Under the pieces are notes generated by a model, which worked only from the letters and a program-made list of their open reading frames with translations, did not search any database and was not told the origin of the DNA. This document shows positions 31,446 through 39,683 of a stretch of DNA of 46,255 nucleotides, piece after piece. The stretch lies in the NCBI GenBank assembly GCA_031265845.1, contig JAISCC010000074.1, positions 1 through 46,255 on the forward strand. The letters are read 5' to 3'. Each line of letters opens with the position of its first letter. The stretch's first letter is position 1. The stretch comes from Treponema sp. (GTDB lineage Bacteria > Spirochaetota > Spirochaetia > Treponematales > Breznakiellaceae). The translations under genes were made by a program, and so were the position numbers.

Positions 31446-34118
31446 CTATCGCTCCTTTGGGATGGTAATAATAAAAATTGTCCCTTTTCCCGGCTGGCTT
31501 TGTACTTTTATGGAACCGTTCAGCTCACGCGCTTTGTTATAAACCAGATTCAAACCGGTGTCATTGGATCCGTCTGATTCATCGGAGCTAAAGCCTCGCG
31601 TAAACATAACCTGTACAAGAATAGTTTTATTATGGGACGCTTCTTCCTTGATGATATGAAGGTTAAGCGCTTTTTTCCTAATGCTCTCAAAGTCAATGCC
31701 ACTCCCGTCATCGGCAAGTTTAATGTGAATATGGCGCTCGCTCTGGGTTATGTAAAGCGTTATGGTGCCCTGTTCGGATTTTCCGGCGGCTTTTCTTTCG
31801 GCAGGATATTCAAGTCCGTGTTGCACCGCGTTGCGGATAAGCTGAACAAGCAGTTGTTTAAGCAACCGTCTGGAAATGTATTGCAAGGCGGCGCTGTCTA
31901 TTTCAGCGGGGAGAAACCGCGCCTTCTTGGCAAAGTCCATGGACTCATAATTGCATGTTCTCATAAGATACTGGATAAATATATACTCTCTATGATCTAT
32001 GTTGCCGGCTGAATGTCTGGAAAATATAGTTCCCGCGTCTTTTACAATCTTGTCTTTTATTCTCAGAGTCTGTTCAATTTCAATGGCAAGCATCAGCAGG
32101 CTGTCAAACGAAATTTCCGTTTCCATCCGCATCTGGTTTATAACGTCTTCTATATCGTAGAGGTTTTCCGCAATGTCCTGCAATCCCAAAGAAATAGCGT
32201 CCAGCTTGATGGTATGTACCATGGGAGCTATTGCATCGATCAGGCTTTTGGAGGACATTTTCCTGTCTCTCAAAGTTGACGTGATCCGGGATAGGTAATA
32301 TTGCGCGTTTTCAATAAAATCGTTGATCACGCCCCGATCCAGCCGCAACACTTCAATGAAGGAACGCATGTTCTCCTGGCGTCTGCGCTCGTCCATTTTC
32401 AGCCTTTTCTTTAAAACCATTTCAGACGTAATGTCTTCAATGGCTCCAAGAATAAAGATTTCTCCGTTTTCTCTCTTCACAGGCGCGAATTCGCACGACA
32501 ACCTTTTTTTTACCGGCCGCTCAACGCTTCTGTAGCCCACCTCTTTCAGGATATTCATGGAATCTATCTGTTCCTGATCCAGAGAACTGTTCAAAATATT
32601 GTCAAAATACCATTCAAGACTCTTCAACTCCCGTTCGTTAAGGCTGTCTTCCATCAATTCGGTGAATTTTCTGCCTTGCAGTTCCGTCGCGGCAAGCACA
32701 TCCTCAAGAGTGCGGGAATAATTGTCCTGAATGACATATTCTTTATCCATAAGAAACACGCCTGCCCTCAGATTGTCTTTCATGGCGGCGATTTCGTCGC
32801 GCTCAATCTTTAACGCCGCAAGAGATTGTTGCAACATTTCGACCTCAACGTAACGGTGGCAGTTTTCGGGTCTATTCAGCCCGTTTATAATGGCGACCGC
32901 CATCTGTTCGCACGATTTATATCCACATGCGCCGCAATTAAGGAAGTGCTTGCGCTCTGTTTTGTGCATCTTTATAAAGGCGCCTTTGAGCGCTTCCTTT
33001 GAGGGAGAGACAACCGTGGACTTGAAAATTGCGGCTCTGTCCGTATAGCGGCGCGTATACAACCCTTCTTCCCAATAGTCCGCAAGTATGCCTTCGAACT
33101 TTTCCGCATCCAGCGCGCCGTTTTTTTCATACCGCTTTCGCGCCTCTAAACCTCTCTTCTCTATGGGAAATTCCACCTCGTCAAGGTGTTTTTCCGTGTT
33201 TTTTGTCGCGGGACCGCCGCTGCACCCCATTTCGCAACTTAAACAATCAATGAAAAATGGCGCTATGCCCTTTTTGAAACTGCCGGAAAGATACGCCAGA
33301 TACTTAAACACAGAGTCGCCTTCTATCCTGCGGGACTTGTCGATAATATCCGCCTTGTATCTGCGCATGATTTGCCTAAATCCGCCCGGAAGAGAAAATA
33401 AAACCGCGCATTCCGCGGGAGGATTAACATAGTCCTCCTCAGCGTATTCATTGACATCTATCGCTTTATCCTTAATATAATCCAGGATGGATGAGAATGT
33501 AACATTGTAGTCTCCAATGCCAACGGAATCAAATTCCCTTCGGTTCGAATAACAGGGGCTTATCGCGGCGAGTTTGCAATCCGCGTATTGAGGATAATAT
33601 TTTTTTATCATCTTCATGGTATGAATCACCGGACTGTCAACAGGCGCGAGATGCGGAATAAGTTCGGGACGGTACATTTCTATATAGGAAACAATAGCCG
33701 GACAGCATTGAGAGATAAAGGAGGCGGGGTTCGCCTTTTTTATATAGTCCATATACGACTTAACGGCAAGCTCGGCTCCAAAACTCACATCAAATGCCGC
33801 GACTACGCCCAACGATCTGAGAAACCCGTTCACTTTCAGGTAATCCGCTCCAAAACTTGACACAATCGCCGGCGACACAACGGCGACAATCCGTTCTGTT
33901 TTTATATCTTCAATAAAAGCGTTAAAATCATCAATGCCAACACGCGCCCCATGCGTACACGCTTTGATACACCTGCCGCAATTAATGCAGAGTTCACTAT
34001 GATGCATGATGACCCCTCCCGACCCGTCGTTACACATTTTTACGGGGCAAGCCATTATACAACGATGGCAGTTGACGCATTTTTTTTCTATCACCTTGAC
34101 GACAGGACGTAAAGTCAT
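31446..34118 (-). CDS. [FeFe]-hydrogenase-like sensor fused to PAS, Hpt and CheA-like ATPase
   Basis: An 890-aa cytoplasmic multi-domain protein. Residues 14-24 (CVNCHRCIMAC) and 44-54 (CINCGRCIKAC) are two [4Fe-4S] ferredoxin motifs. Residues 75-310 are an [FeFe]-hydrogenase catalytic domain with all H-cluster cysteines: SQCCPA (Cys138/139), SPC (Cys189) and CEMGCSGG (Cys295/299). Residues 395-420 (CGACGYKSC..ENC) are an RnfB-type FeS domain. A PAS-like region follows (about 448-565), then an Hpt-like helix bundle with HTIK at His635, and a CheA-type ATPase (IRNAVQHGLE, Asn763; DDGSGID; GSNDTGLNLV). CheA dimerisation and CheW domains are missing. Sensory hydrogenases with PAS domains are known in anaerobes including gut treponemes; this reads as a hydrogen or redox sensor driving a CheY-type relay. 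GAGGAG precedes the ATG. Hydrogenase maturases are not in the window. Confidence 0.85.
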   Translation of the reverse strand: MTLRPVVKVIEKKCVNCHRCIMACPVKMCNDGSGGVIMHHSELCINCGRCIKACTHGARVGIDDFNAFIEDIKTERIVAVVSPAIVSSFGADYLKVNGFLRSLGVVAAFDVSFGAELAVKSYMDYIKKANPASFISQCCPAIVSYIEMYRPELIPHLAPVDSPVIHTMKMIKKYYPQYADCKLAAISPCYSNRREFDSVGIGDYNVTFSSILDYIKDKAIDVNEYAEEDYVNPPAECAVLFSLPGGFRQIMRRYKADIIDKSRRIEGDSVFKYLAYLSGSFKKGIAPFFIDCLSCEMGCSGGPATKNTEKHLDEVEFPIEKRGLEARKRYEKNGALDAEKFEGILADYWEEGLYTRRYTDRAAIFKSTVVSPSKEALKGAFIKMHKTERKHFLNCGACGYKSCEQMAVAIINGLNRPENCHRYVEVEMLQQSLAALKIERDEIAAMKDNLRAGVFLMDKEYVIQDNYSRTLEDVLAATELQGRKFTELMEDSLNERELKSLEWYFDNILNSSLDQEQIDSMNILKEVGYRSVERPVKKRLSCEFAPVKRENGEIFILGAIEDITSEMVLKKRLKMDERRRQENMRSFIEVLRLDRGVINDFIENAQYYLSRITSTLRDRKMSSKSLIDAIAPMVHTIKLDAISLGLQDIAENLYDIEDVINQMRMETEISFDSLLMLAIEIEQTLRIKDKIVKDAGTIFSRHSAGNIDHREYIFIQYLMRTCNYESMDFAKKARFLPAEIDSAALQYISRRLLKQLLVQLIRNAVQHGLEYPAERKAAGKSEQGTITLYITQSERHIHIKLADDGSGIDFESIRKKALNLHIIKEEASHNKTILVQVMFTRGFSSDESDGSNDTGLNLVYNKARELNGSIKVQSQPGKGTIFIITIPKER

Positions 34119-34428
34119 ATATTACTCCTCTGATAGCGGCTCAAAACATAAATATAATCCGGTATGTGAAACCATAAAACCACGATGAAAAACCGCAGTT
34201 TCACCGGTTCACCACATACACGATATAGTATACCAAGCTTTTATAATTAACACAAGAGCCTGTTCAAAAACTAATCCGAATGTAGTTCGCGGAACATAGT
34301 TCGCTGAACGTAGTTCGCGGAGCGACAGTTTTTGAACAGGCTCACAATACAAGAAATACCTTAAACTGGTAAATTTGACGCCACGCTCTGTCGCCGTTGG
34401 CGCAACGCGCAGCCGGCAAACAACGAGA
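34119..34428. other. Spacer holding a large inverted-repeat element
   Basis: No gene. The left part is the leader and promoter region of the sensor kinase (TTATATT near 34153 on the minus strand). The centre is the 88-bp element described next. The right part is the downstream region of rlmE. Confidence 0.5.
34256..34343. repeat. Inverted-repeat element with GTAGTTCGCGGA units
   Basis: GAGCCTGTTCAAAAACT (34256-34272) pairs perfectly, 17 bp, with AGTTTTTGAACAGGCTC (34327-34343). Inside are three tandem copies of a unit like TAGTTCGCGGAAC (with GAACATAGTTCGCTGAAC variants) and then GGAGCGACAG. Pieces of the same element (GCACGGAGCGACAG; CCCGAACGTAGTTCGCG) recur at 44447-44606, so this is a small non-coding dispersed element, perhaps a MITE or a structured RNA. 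Confidence 0.7.
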
Positions 34429-35040
34429 TCAGCTTTTCTTCCCCAACCCTATATAATAAGTCTCGAACGATCCCTTTCTGCACGACTGGGGTTTGAAACT
34501 CCTGCCTTGCGAGAAGAGTCCCCGAATCCGTTTGAGCAGGGACGCGGAGTCTCCTCCCTGAAACACTTTCACCACAAAAACGCCGCCCTGGGCAAGCGCG
34601 GACTCCGCGTATTCAAACGCGGTTTCCGACAGCGCAAGGGAGCGGATCGCGTCAATGGCGCTGTTGCCCGTTGTCGCCGGCGCCGCGTCGCATAGCACGG
34701 CGTTGAAGGGTCCCAATGCCAACGCCGCGTCCCGTATCTCCATCGAGGTCATGTCGCCCTGTAGAAAACGAAAGTTTTCCTTGTCAAACAACCCCTTGTC
34801 GTATTGGCGGGAAAGCGGCGAAAGATCAACCGCCGCAAGCGATCCCGCCGCGCCCACACGCCGCAGGGTGTAGAGGCTCCAACTGCCCGGCGCGGCTCCC
34901 AAATCAAGCGCTTTTCCGCAAAAACGTTTGAAAACGCCGAATTTCTCATCTATTTCTTTGAGTTTATACACGGAACGGGCAGGGTAGCCTTCTTTTCGCG
35001 CTTTTAATGACCAAAAATCTGGTTGTGAATACTGTGACAT
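34429..35040 (-). CDS. rlmE: 23S rRNA 2'-O-methyltransferase RlmE (FtsJ)
   Basis: A 203-aa protein of the RlmE/FtsJ (RrmJ) family, which uses SAM to methylate the ribose of U2552 in the 23S rRNA A-loop during late 50S assembly. The N-terminal substrate-binding part (RKEGYPARSVYKLKEIDEKF) has the conserved Lys of the KDKE tetrad; the SAM motif is ALDLGAAPGSWS; Asp in VLCDAAPATTGN and Lys in VVKVFQGG complete the set. The length is normal. GGAGG stands 9 nt before ATG 35040. It lies 31 bp downstream of serA on the same strand, so it may be cotranscribed with serC-serA, though this would be coincidental. Confidence 0.93.
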   Translation of the reverse strand: MSQYSQPDFWSLKARKEGYPARSVYKLKEIDEKFGVFKRFCGKALDLGAAPGSWSLYTLRRVGAAGSLAAVDLSPLSRQYDKGLFDKENFRFLQGDMTSMEIRDAALALGPFNAVLCDAAPATTGNSAIDAIRSLALSETAFEYAESALAQGGVFVVKVFQGGDSASLLKRIRGLFSQGRSFKPQSCRKGSFETYYIGLGKKS

Positions 35041-35071
35041 TGCCGCCCGCCTCCACGCGCTATGCGCCGCG

Positions 35072-36247
35072 CTATACTTCTATGGTCCGCACCCGCACCA
35101 CCCCTTCGATTCGCTTGATCTGTTCAAGCGCGCCATCCGGTATCTTCTGCTCCGTATCAATGATATTGTACGCGACATCGTTGCGGTGGTGATTCACCAG
35201 ATCCGCGATGTTGACGCTCGCGCTTGCAAGGGCTGTCGTAATCTGCCCAACCATGTTTGGCACGTTGCGGTTTGCCACAAGGAGGCGGTGCGGCGAATGG
35301 GTGTGCTTTTCGAGATGGCATTGCGGAAAGTTCACCGAGTTTTTGATGGCGCCGGATTCAAGAAAATCCATAAGCTGCCGCGCCGCCATGACCGCGCAGT
35401 TGTCTTCGGCTTCAGGAGTGGAGGCGCCGAGATGCGGGATGCAGACGGCTTTAGGCGTGGCAAGCAGTTCCGCCGAGGCGAAATCCGTTATGTACGCCGC
35501 CAGCTTTCCTCCGTTCAGGGCGGCGATGACATCGGCTTCGTTCACAAGTCCGCCGCGGGCGAGGTTGACAAGGCGGCAGCCCTTTTTCATAACGCGGAAT
35601 TTGTCCGCGTCCAGCAGTCCTTTGGTGGCGTCCGAGTACGGGACATGAATGGTGACGTAATCGGATTTTGCGAGCAACCCTTCCAATGTTTCAGCCCGCT
35701 GCGCCATGTGGGAGAGATTCCACGCGGCTTCCACGGAAATGAACGGATCATAGCCCATGACGTTCATGCCGAGGTGGAGCGCGTCATTGGCGACCATGAC
35801 GCCGATGGCGCCCAGTCCAATGACGCCCAGGGTTTTGCCTTTGAGTTCGGGGCCTTCAAATGTGGACTTGTTTTTTTCAACAAGGTCAGGAACCTCATCG
35901 CCCTTATCCGCGATGGATGTCGTCCAGTTCACGCCGCCGATGATGTTTCGTGACGACAGCAACAGACTCGCTATCGCCAGTTCTTTGACCGCGTTGGCGT
36001 TCGCGCCCGGGGTGTTAAACACCACAACGCCCCTTTTGCTGCACTCGTCAACCGGAATGTTGTTGTAGCCCGCGCCGGCCCGCGCAATGGCTTTAACGGT
36101 GTCCGGTATCTCCACCGAATGCAGATCCGCGCTCCGCGCCAGAATCGCGTCCGGATTGGGCAGATCGCCCGCGACCTCGTAAGCGTCAATGGAAAAGCGC
36201 TTTAATCCTTCCGGCGAAATTTTATTATATGTTCGTATACGGTACAT
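35072..36247 (-). CDS. serA: D-3-phosphoglycerate dehydrogenase
   Basis: The 391-aa enzyme oxidises 3-phosphoglycerate with NAD+ to 3-phosphohydroxypyruvate, the first step of serine synthesis. The Rossmann motif is TLGVIGLGAIGVMVAND; NLARGGLVNE carries the active-site Arg, and IPHLGASTPEAEDN the catalytic His with its Glu nearby. The C-terminus is an ACT domain (NRNVPNMVGQITTALASASV) that in relatives binds serine for feedback inhibition. AAGGAGG lies just before ATG 36247 (MYRIRTYNKIS), so I reject the in-frame extension to 36292, which runs into serC. It starts 10 nt after serC ends, so the pair is one operon that supplies the substrate of SerC. A phosphoserine phosphatase is not seen. Confidence 0.95.
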   Translation of the reverse strand: MYRIRTYNKISPEGLKRFSIDAYEVAGDLPNPDAILARSADLHSVEIPDTVKAIARAGAGYNNIPVDECSKRGVVVFNTPGANANAVKELAIASLLLSSRNIIGGVNWTTSIADKGDEVPDLVEKNKSTFEGPELKGKTLGVIGLGAIGVMVANDALHLGMNVMGYDPFISVEAAWNLSHMAQRAETLEGLLAKSDYVTIHVPYSDATKGLLDADKFRVMKKGCRLVNLARGGLVNEADVIAALNGGKLAAYITDFASAELLATPKAVCIPHLGASTPEAEDNCAVMAARQLMDFLESGAIKNSVNFPQCHLEKHTHSPHRLLVANRNVPNMVGQITTALASASVNIADLVNHHRNDVAYNIIDTEQKIPDGALEQIKRIEGVVRVRTIEV

Positions 36248-36257
36248 GACAGCCTCC

Positions 36258-37364
36258 TTACAGACTTTTCTCGAATTGTTCCATAAATCCAATCAGCGCC
36301 TTGACGCCTTCAATGGGCATGGCGTTGTAGAAGCTGGCTCTCATGCCGCCCACAAGCCGGTGTCCGGCGAGGTTCACCAAGCCCGCCTCCGTCGCTTCTT
36401 TGACAAACCGGCTTTCGAGATCGGCTTTTTTATCAGACGGGATGTCGCGGTACACAAAGGGAATGTTCATCAGGCTGCGATCCGCCCTGGACACCGGCGA
36501 GAGAAACGCCGTTGAATTTTCGAGATATGCATAGAAGAGACCGGCTTTCTCGCGGTTTATTTTTGCGATGGCTTCAACTCCGCCGAGGTTCTTGAGCCAC
36601 TCAAGAACAAGCCCCACCATGTAAATGGCGTAGCAGGGCGGCGTGTTGTACATGGAGCCTTCTTTCACGTGCGTGTCGTAGCGCAGCAGGGCTGGCGTCC
36701 ACGAAGGCGCGGCGCCTATGAGGTCTTCGCGGATAATGACGACCGTTACGCCTGCGGGGCCGAGGTTCTTCTGCGCTCCCGCGTAGATGACGCCAAATTT
36801 GGACACATCAAGCGGTTCTGACAGGATGCAACTTGAAGCGTCGGCGACTAGGGGGACGGAGCCGGTCACAGGCGGCTTGTTCCATTTTGTGCCTACAATC
36901 GTGTTGTTGAGCGTGATGTGATAGTAGGCGTCGTCAGGCTCCGGCGCGGGCGCGTCCGGAATATACGTGTAGGACGCATTTTTGGAAGAAGCCCGCGCGG
37001 AAACGTCCGCATACTTGAGCGCCTCTTTGAGGGCTTTGTCCGCCCAGACGCCGGTGTCAATGTAGGCGGCTTTTTTCCGGGGCGCGCCCTGCTCGACGCC
37101 CGCGAGGTTGATCGGCGCCATGGCGAATTGCAACGACGCGCCTCCCTGCAAGAACAGCGTTTTGTAGTTTGCCGGAATGCCCATAAGCTCGCGGAGCAGG
37201 GCTTCGGTCTTTTCGATAATAGGCTTGAAATCTTTTGACCGGTGGCTCATCTCCATCACCGATTGTCCGGTTCCGTTCGCGTCGCATAGTTCCGCCGCCG
37301 CTTTCTCAAGCGCGGGAAGCGGGAGGGCTGAAGGACCCGGCGAAAAATTGAATACTCGTTTCAT
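36258..37364 (-). CDS. serC: Phosphoserine aminotransferase
   Basis: A 368-aa PLP enzyme that converts phosphohydroxypyruvate and glutamate to phosphoserine and 2-oxoglutarate, the second step of serine synthesis. The N-terminus FNFSPGPSALPLPALEKAA and the phrase EMSHRSKDF are diagnostic for SerC; the PLP lysine is Lys199 in IYAGAQKNLGPAGV; the phosphate-binding region HRLVGGMRASFYNAMP is at the end. AAGGAG precedes ATG 37364. It is the first gene of the serC-serA pair. A perfect 16-bp palindrome lies in its promoter region and may be the regulatory site. Confidence 0.96.
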   Translation of the reverse strand: MKRVFNFSPGPSALPLPALEKAAAELCDANGTGQSVMEMSHRSKDFKPIIEKTEALLRELMGIPANYKTLFLQGGASLQFAMAPINLAGVEQGAPRKKAAYIDTGVWADKALKEALKYADVSARASSKNASYTYIPDAPAPEPDDAYYHITLNNTIVGTKWNKPPVTGSVPLVADASSCILSEPLDVSKFGVIYAGAQKNLGPAGVTVVIIREDLIGAAPSWTPALLRYDTHVKEGSMYNTPPCYAIYMVGLVLEWLKNLGGVEAIAKINREKAGLFYAYLENSTAFLSPVSRADRSLMNIPFVYRDIPSDKKADLESRFVKEATEAGLVNLAGHRLVGGMRASFYNAMPIEGVKALIGFMEQFEKSL

Positions 37365-37380
37365 AGCTGGAATGTCTCCT

Positions 37381-37417
37381 TGTGAAATATTTCACAGTAT
37401 AATCGAAAAAATGTCAA
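37381..37417 (-). promoter_or_regulatory. serC promoter overlapped by a perfect 16-bp palindrome
   Basis: TTGACA lies at 37417-37412 on the minus strand. TGTGAAATATTTCACA (37381-37396) is a perfect palindrome that covers the position of the -10 box (TGAAAT at 17 nt) or lies just after a TATACT (37401-37396). A dimeric repressor bound here would block serC-serA transcription. The regulator is unknown. Confidence 0.5.
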
Positions 37418-38072
37418 GGGGGCGCCGACGCGGTTTGCGCCGCATAGTTTTTATAACTAGGGGGCTGTTTCAAATGAGTCAGTAAGGAGTCGCGCCATAT
37501 AAAAGAAGTCACATGGCGTGGAGCGTGTGGCTGGAGGGCTTCACGGCACTCCAACATTTTTTCCAAATTTTCCAAAAAAATTATGTTTTATATGAAATGC
37601 GTGAAAGAGCCTCTTGCAACAAACGCTGGATACGATAGAGTGTCATCTATACGTGCGCTCGGAAATCTAAAGAAGTTAAAAAAGGAAGACATGTTGAATG
37701 TTCTACAGCCATAGATCAATAGCCGCCAAGCCATTGGCGGAAAATTCGAGGGGGAGCGATCCTTTCCTTATCCCGGCGGGAGGTTGTTAACTCTAGCCGC
37801 GTAAGGCTCCGCCGATCATTCCATCTCGTTTTCAAGCGAATTTTTTATATTCTCATGGAAAATATCCGTTTTAAGCGGTTTTATATAGCAATCTCATGCG
37901 TAGACGACTTCGTTGACGCTGTTATGCCGCCGGCGCGGCTAACAGACGGTTGCGCCTTGATTCATGTTCAGCATGGCTGGAGGCGAGATCAAGGGCGGCT
38001 GTGGGTGATTCTGATTTTCTTTGAAGCCGGTCCGAACCGGCTCATTATAGTTCAGAAATCAAGAAGTGTGTT
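37418..38072. other. Gene-poor spacer
   Basis: About 650 bp between serC and the MCP relic. Short frames exist (one plus-strand frame from 37855 of 73 codons) but none has a ribosome binding site or a family match. GGGGGCTGTTTCAAA at 37460 resembles one arm of the dispersed GGCTGTTCCAAAA stem-loops. Confidence 0.4.
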
Positions 38073-38690
38073 ATGAAAATTGGCGTTGAGTTGATGGTTC
38101 TCATTAGCATCTTTAACATAACTGGCGCCGGCGTTCTCGCCAGCGGTACCGCCGCGTTGCCGTAATCCTGTCGCAAAAGGAAGTCAGCCGCTTGGTGCGG
38201 AGCGGTGAGGAAATAAACCCGGTTATGGAAAATATCAGATGAATCCGCTTTCCATGAACGCGGCGATAGAATCCGCTTATGCTGGTGAAACTGGGAAGGG
38301 GTTTGAGCTAACGGCGGACGAGATGCGGAAATTGGCAAAATCCTCAAGCGACCAGTGACGCGGTATTGCAGAAATTTGAGGCTGTCAACGAGGATATGTG
38401 GCATCTGAAGGAACAGGAGACCAATGCGCACGACGACATGTAGGAACGGGGAATGTGGAAGCGAACAGATTCTGGAGGCAATGGGCAATTTGCAAGAGAC
38501 AACAAGCGGAGTGAAAAATGGAGCGGGAGTAATACGGGATAAAAGACGGACGGTCATCGAAGAAAGCGAAACGTTTGGGAGGATAACCGAAAGTCTGTAC
38601 GCGAGTGCGGGAGATGGGGCGAAGCGGTAATGCCGCAGTTCGCCACGTGAACGATATAAGCGAAAAAACAAGAGTCTGATGAAAAAAATA
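38073..38690 (+). pseudogene. Methyl-accepting chemotaxis protein relic (both ends kept, middle lost)
   Basis: The frame from ATG 38073 reads MKIGVELMVLISIFNITGAG, a typical MCP N-terminus and first membrane helix, and stops after 30 codons. From about 38160 on, MCP signalling-domain pieces follow in changing frames: [20 protein letters not shown] with [15 protein letters not shown] (about 38240-38352), VLQKFEAVNEDMW (38363 on), EQILEAMGNLQETTSGVKNG and VIEESETFGRITES (38440-38600), and NAAVRHVNDISEK (38629-38667). In intact MCPs these correspond to SMNAAIEAAHAGESGKGFAV, the EQGxGSxQILEAI stretch and the final VNEIS. The sensor, second helix and HAMP are deleted, and at least four frameshifts are needed. 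It is a clear pseudogene. Confidence 0.8.
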
Positions 38691-39024
38691 GAGGCGCATG
38701 TTGATAAAAGCGACACAATGCGCTATCATATTATATATGAGCATATCTACAATGCGTTTAAAATCGGTTGCAGTAACGAACGGCAGGCGGCGTCCACTAT
38801 CCGCGTCTGCTGTGGCGTATGCCATGGCAAGGCCCGGGGGGGTTTGGGTTTATCCCCCCCCCCCCCCCCAGTCAAGAAAGTATTCAGCGGAACAAGGCGT
38901 AACAGCGTCTTATTCAGGCGCGGATACGGACTGTCCGCGCGTATATCCGTCTCATTCGCTATAGCTGACAATATATTCGCTCACAACAAATCATACAAAG
39001 AAGGTCTTTATGAGTAGCGATTAG
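38691..39024. other. Decayed stretch around a C16 tract
   Basis: Plus-strand frames of about 110 codons cross this stretch but look random and contain the homopolymer; I recognise no family. A G7 run (38836-38842) precedes the C16 tract by 11 nt, so the two could pair. Confidence 0.4.
38854..38869. repeat. C16 homopolymer tract
   Basis: Sixteen C on the plus strand, the longest of three such tracts, inside decayed sequence about 165 bp after the MCP relic. Confidence 0.9.
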
Positions 39025-39499
39025 ATGCCCGGAACACGAGCCGGACAACTGGCAATGGCTAAAAACCGGAAGGCGTCCTCCCCGGAAAGGCGGCGGCGCG
39101 GAACGAAACTACGCGCGCGCCGGTGGCGACCGCGCGGCGTGAAACCACCTTCGATGCGCTGGCCGCAAAGATGCGGGACATAAAAAAAAGCGTTATTTCT
39201 ATGCGCCCGGCGTCCAGTCTGCGGCGGAGACGCTCCTCACCGGGCGGCGCGAACTGAGGGATCAGGATCGTTTTTGTCGACGGCAATCCGGACGATCCTG
39301 CGAACAAGGGGTTCCGCGTCTGGTGCAAGGCGGTTGCGCCCGGGGAAACGCCGCCGACAAACCCGGAGAACGACCTGCGGGAAGGACGCTCTGGAGTTCA
39401 ATTGCGGGGAGAGTGGGAAGAGGGCGTATATGGCGATCCAGATTGAGAACGACGGGAAGAAGTGTCCATGGCGGCCGCTTGTTTTCGCGCTCATTCCAT
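39025..39499 (+). pseudogene. Relic of an unrecognised protein gene
   Basis: Protein-like pieces appear in different plus frames: MPGTRAGQLAMAKN (39025 on), FVDGNPDDPANKGFRVWCKA then VAPGETPPTNPENDLREG (about 39269-39385), and KDALEFNCGESGKRAYMAIQ with IENDGKKCPW ending in VFALIP and a stop (to 39499). The last piece has the look of a Treponema family of small beta-rich proteins whose C-terminus reads RGKxxYFAxRWENxRGxKGPWS, but I hold this only loosely. Frameshifts separate the pieces, so no full product can be made. Confidence 0.45.
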
Positions 39500-39683
39500 A
39501 ACCGGGGAATCAAAGCGCCTTTCGGACGAAACGCTGTGTGACAATCAGATACGAGAGGATACCGAACTGTAGATTCGCAAACTCCTACATAACATGATGG
39601 CGAAACGCTGAATGTTCCACTGTCATGGAAACACAACTTCAGAAAAAACTCCGCAAAGAGGGTAAACTACGAAAGGATAAAGT

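Noticed and set aside
35027-36292. serA start at 36292
   Set aside because: That start lies inside serC; AAGGAGG directly precedes the ATG at 36247.
38045-38716. 223-codon minus-strand frame
   Set aside because: Antisense to the MCP relic, whose pieces are recognisable on the plus strand.
7489-38869. Diversity-generating retroelement or retron linked to the C tracts
   Set aside because: No reverse transcriptase gene and no template/variable repeat pair were seen in the window.
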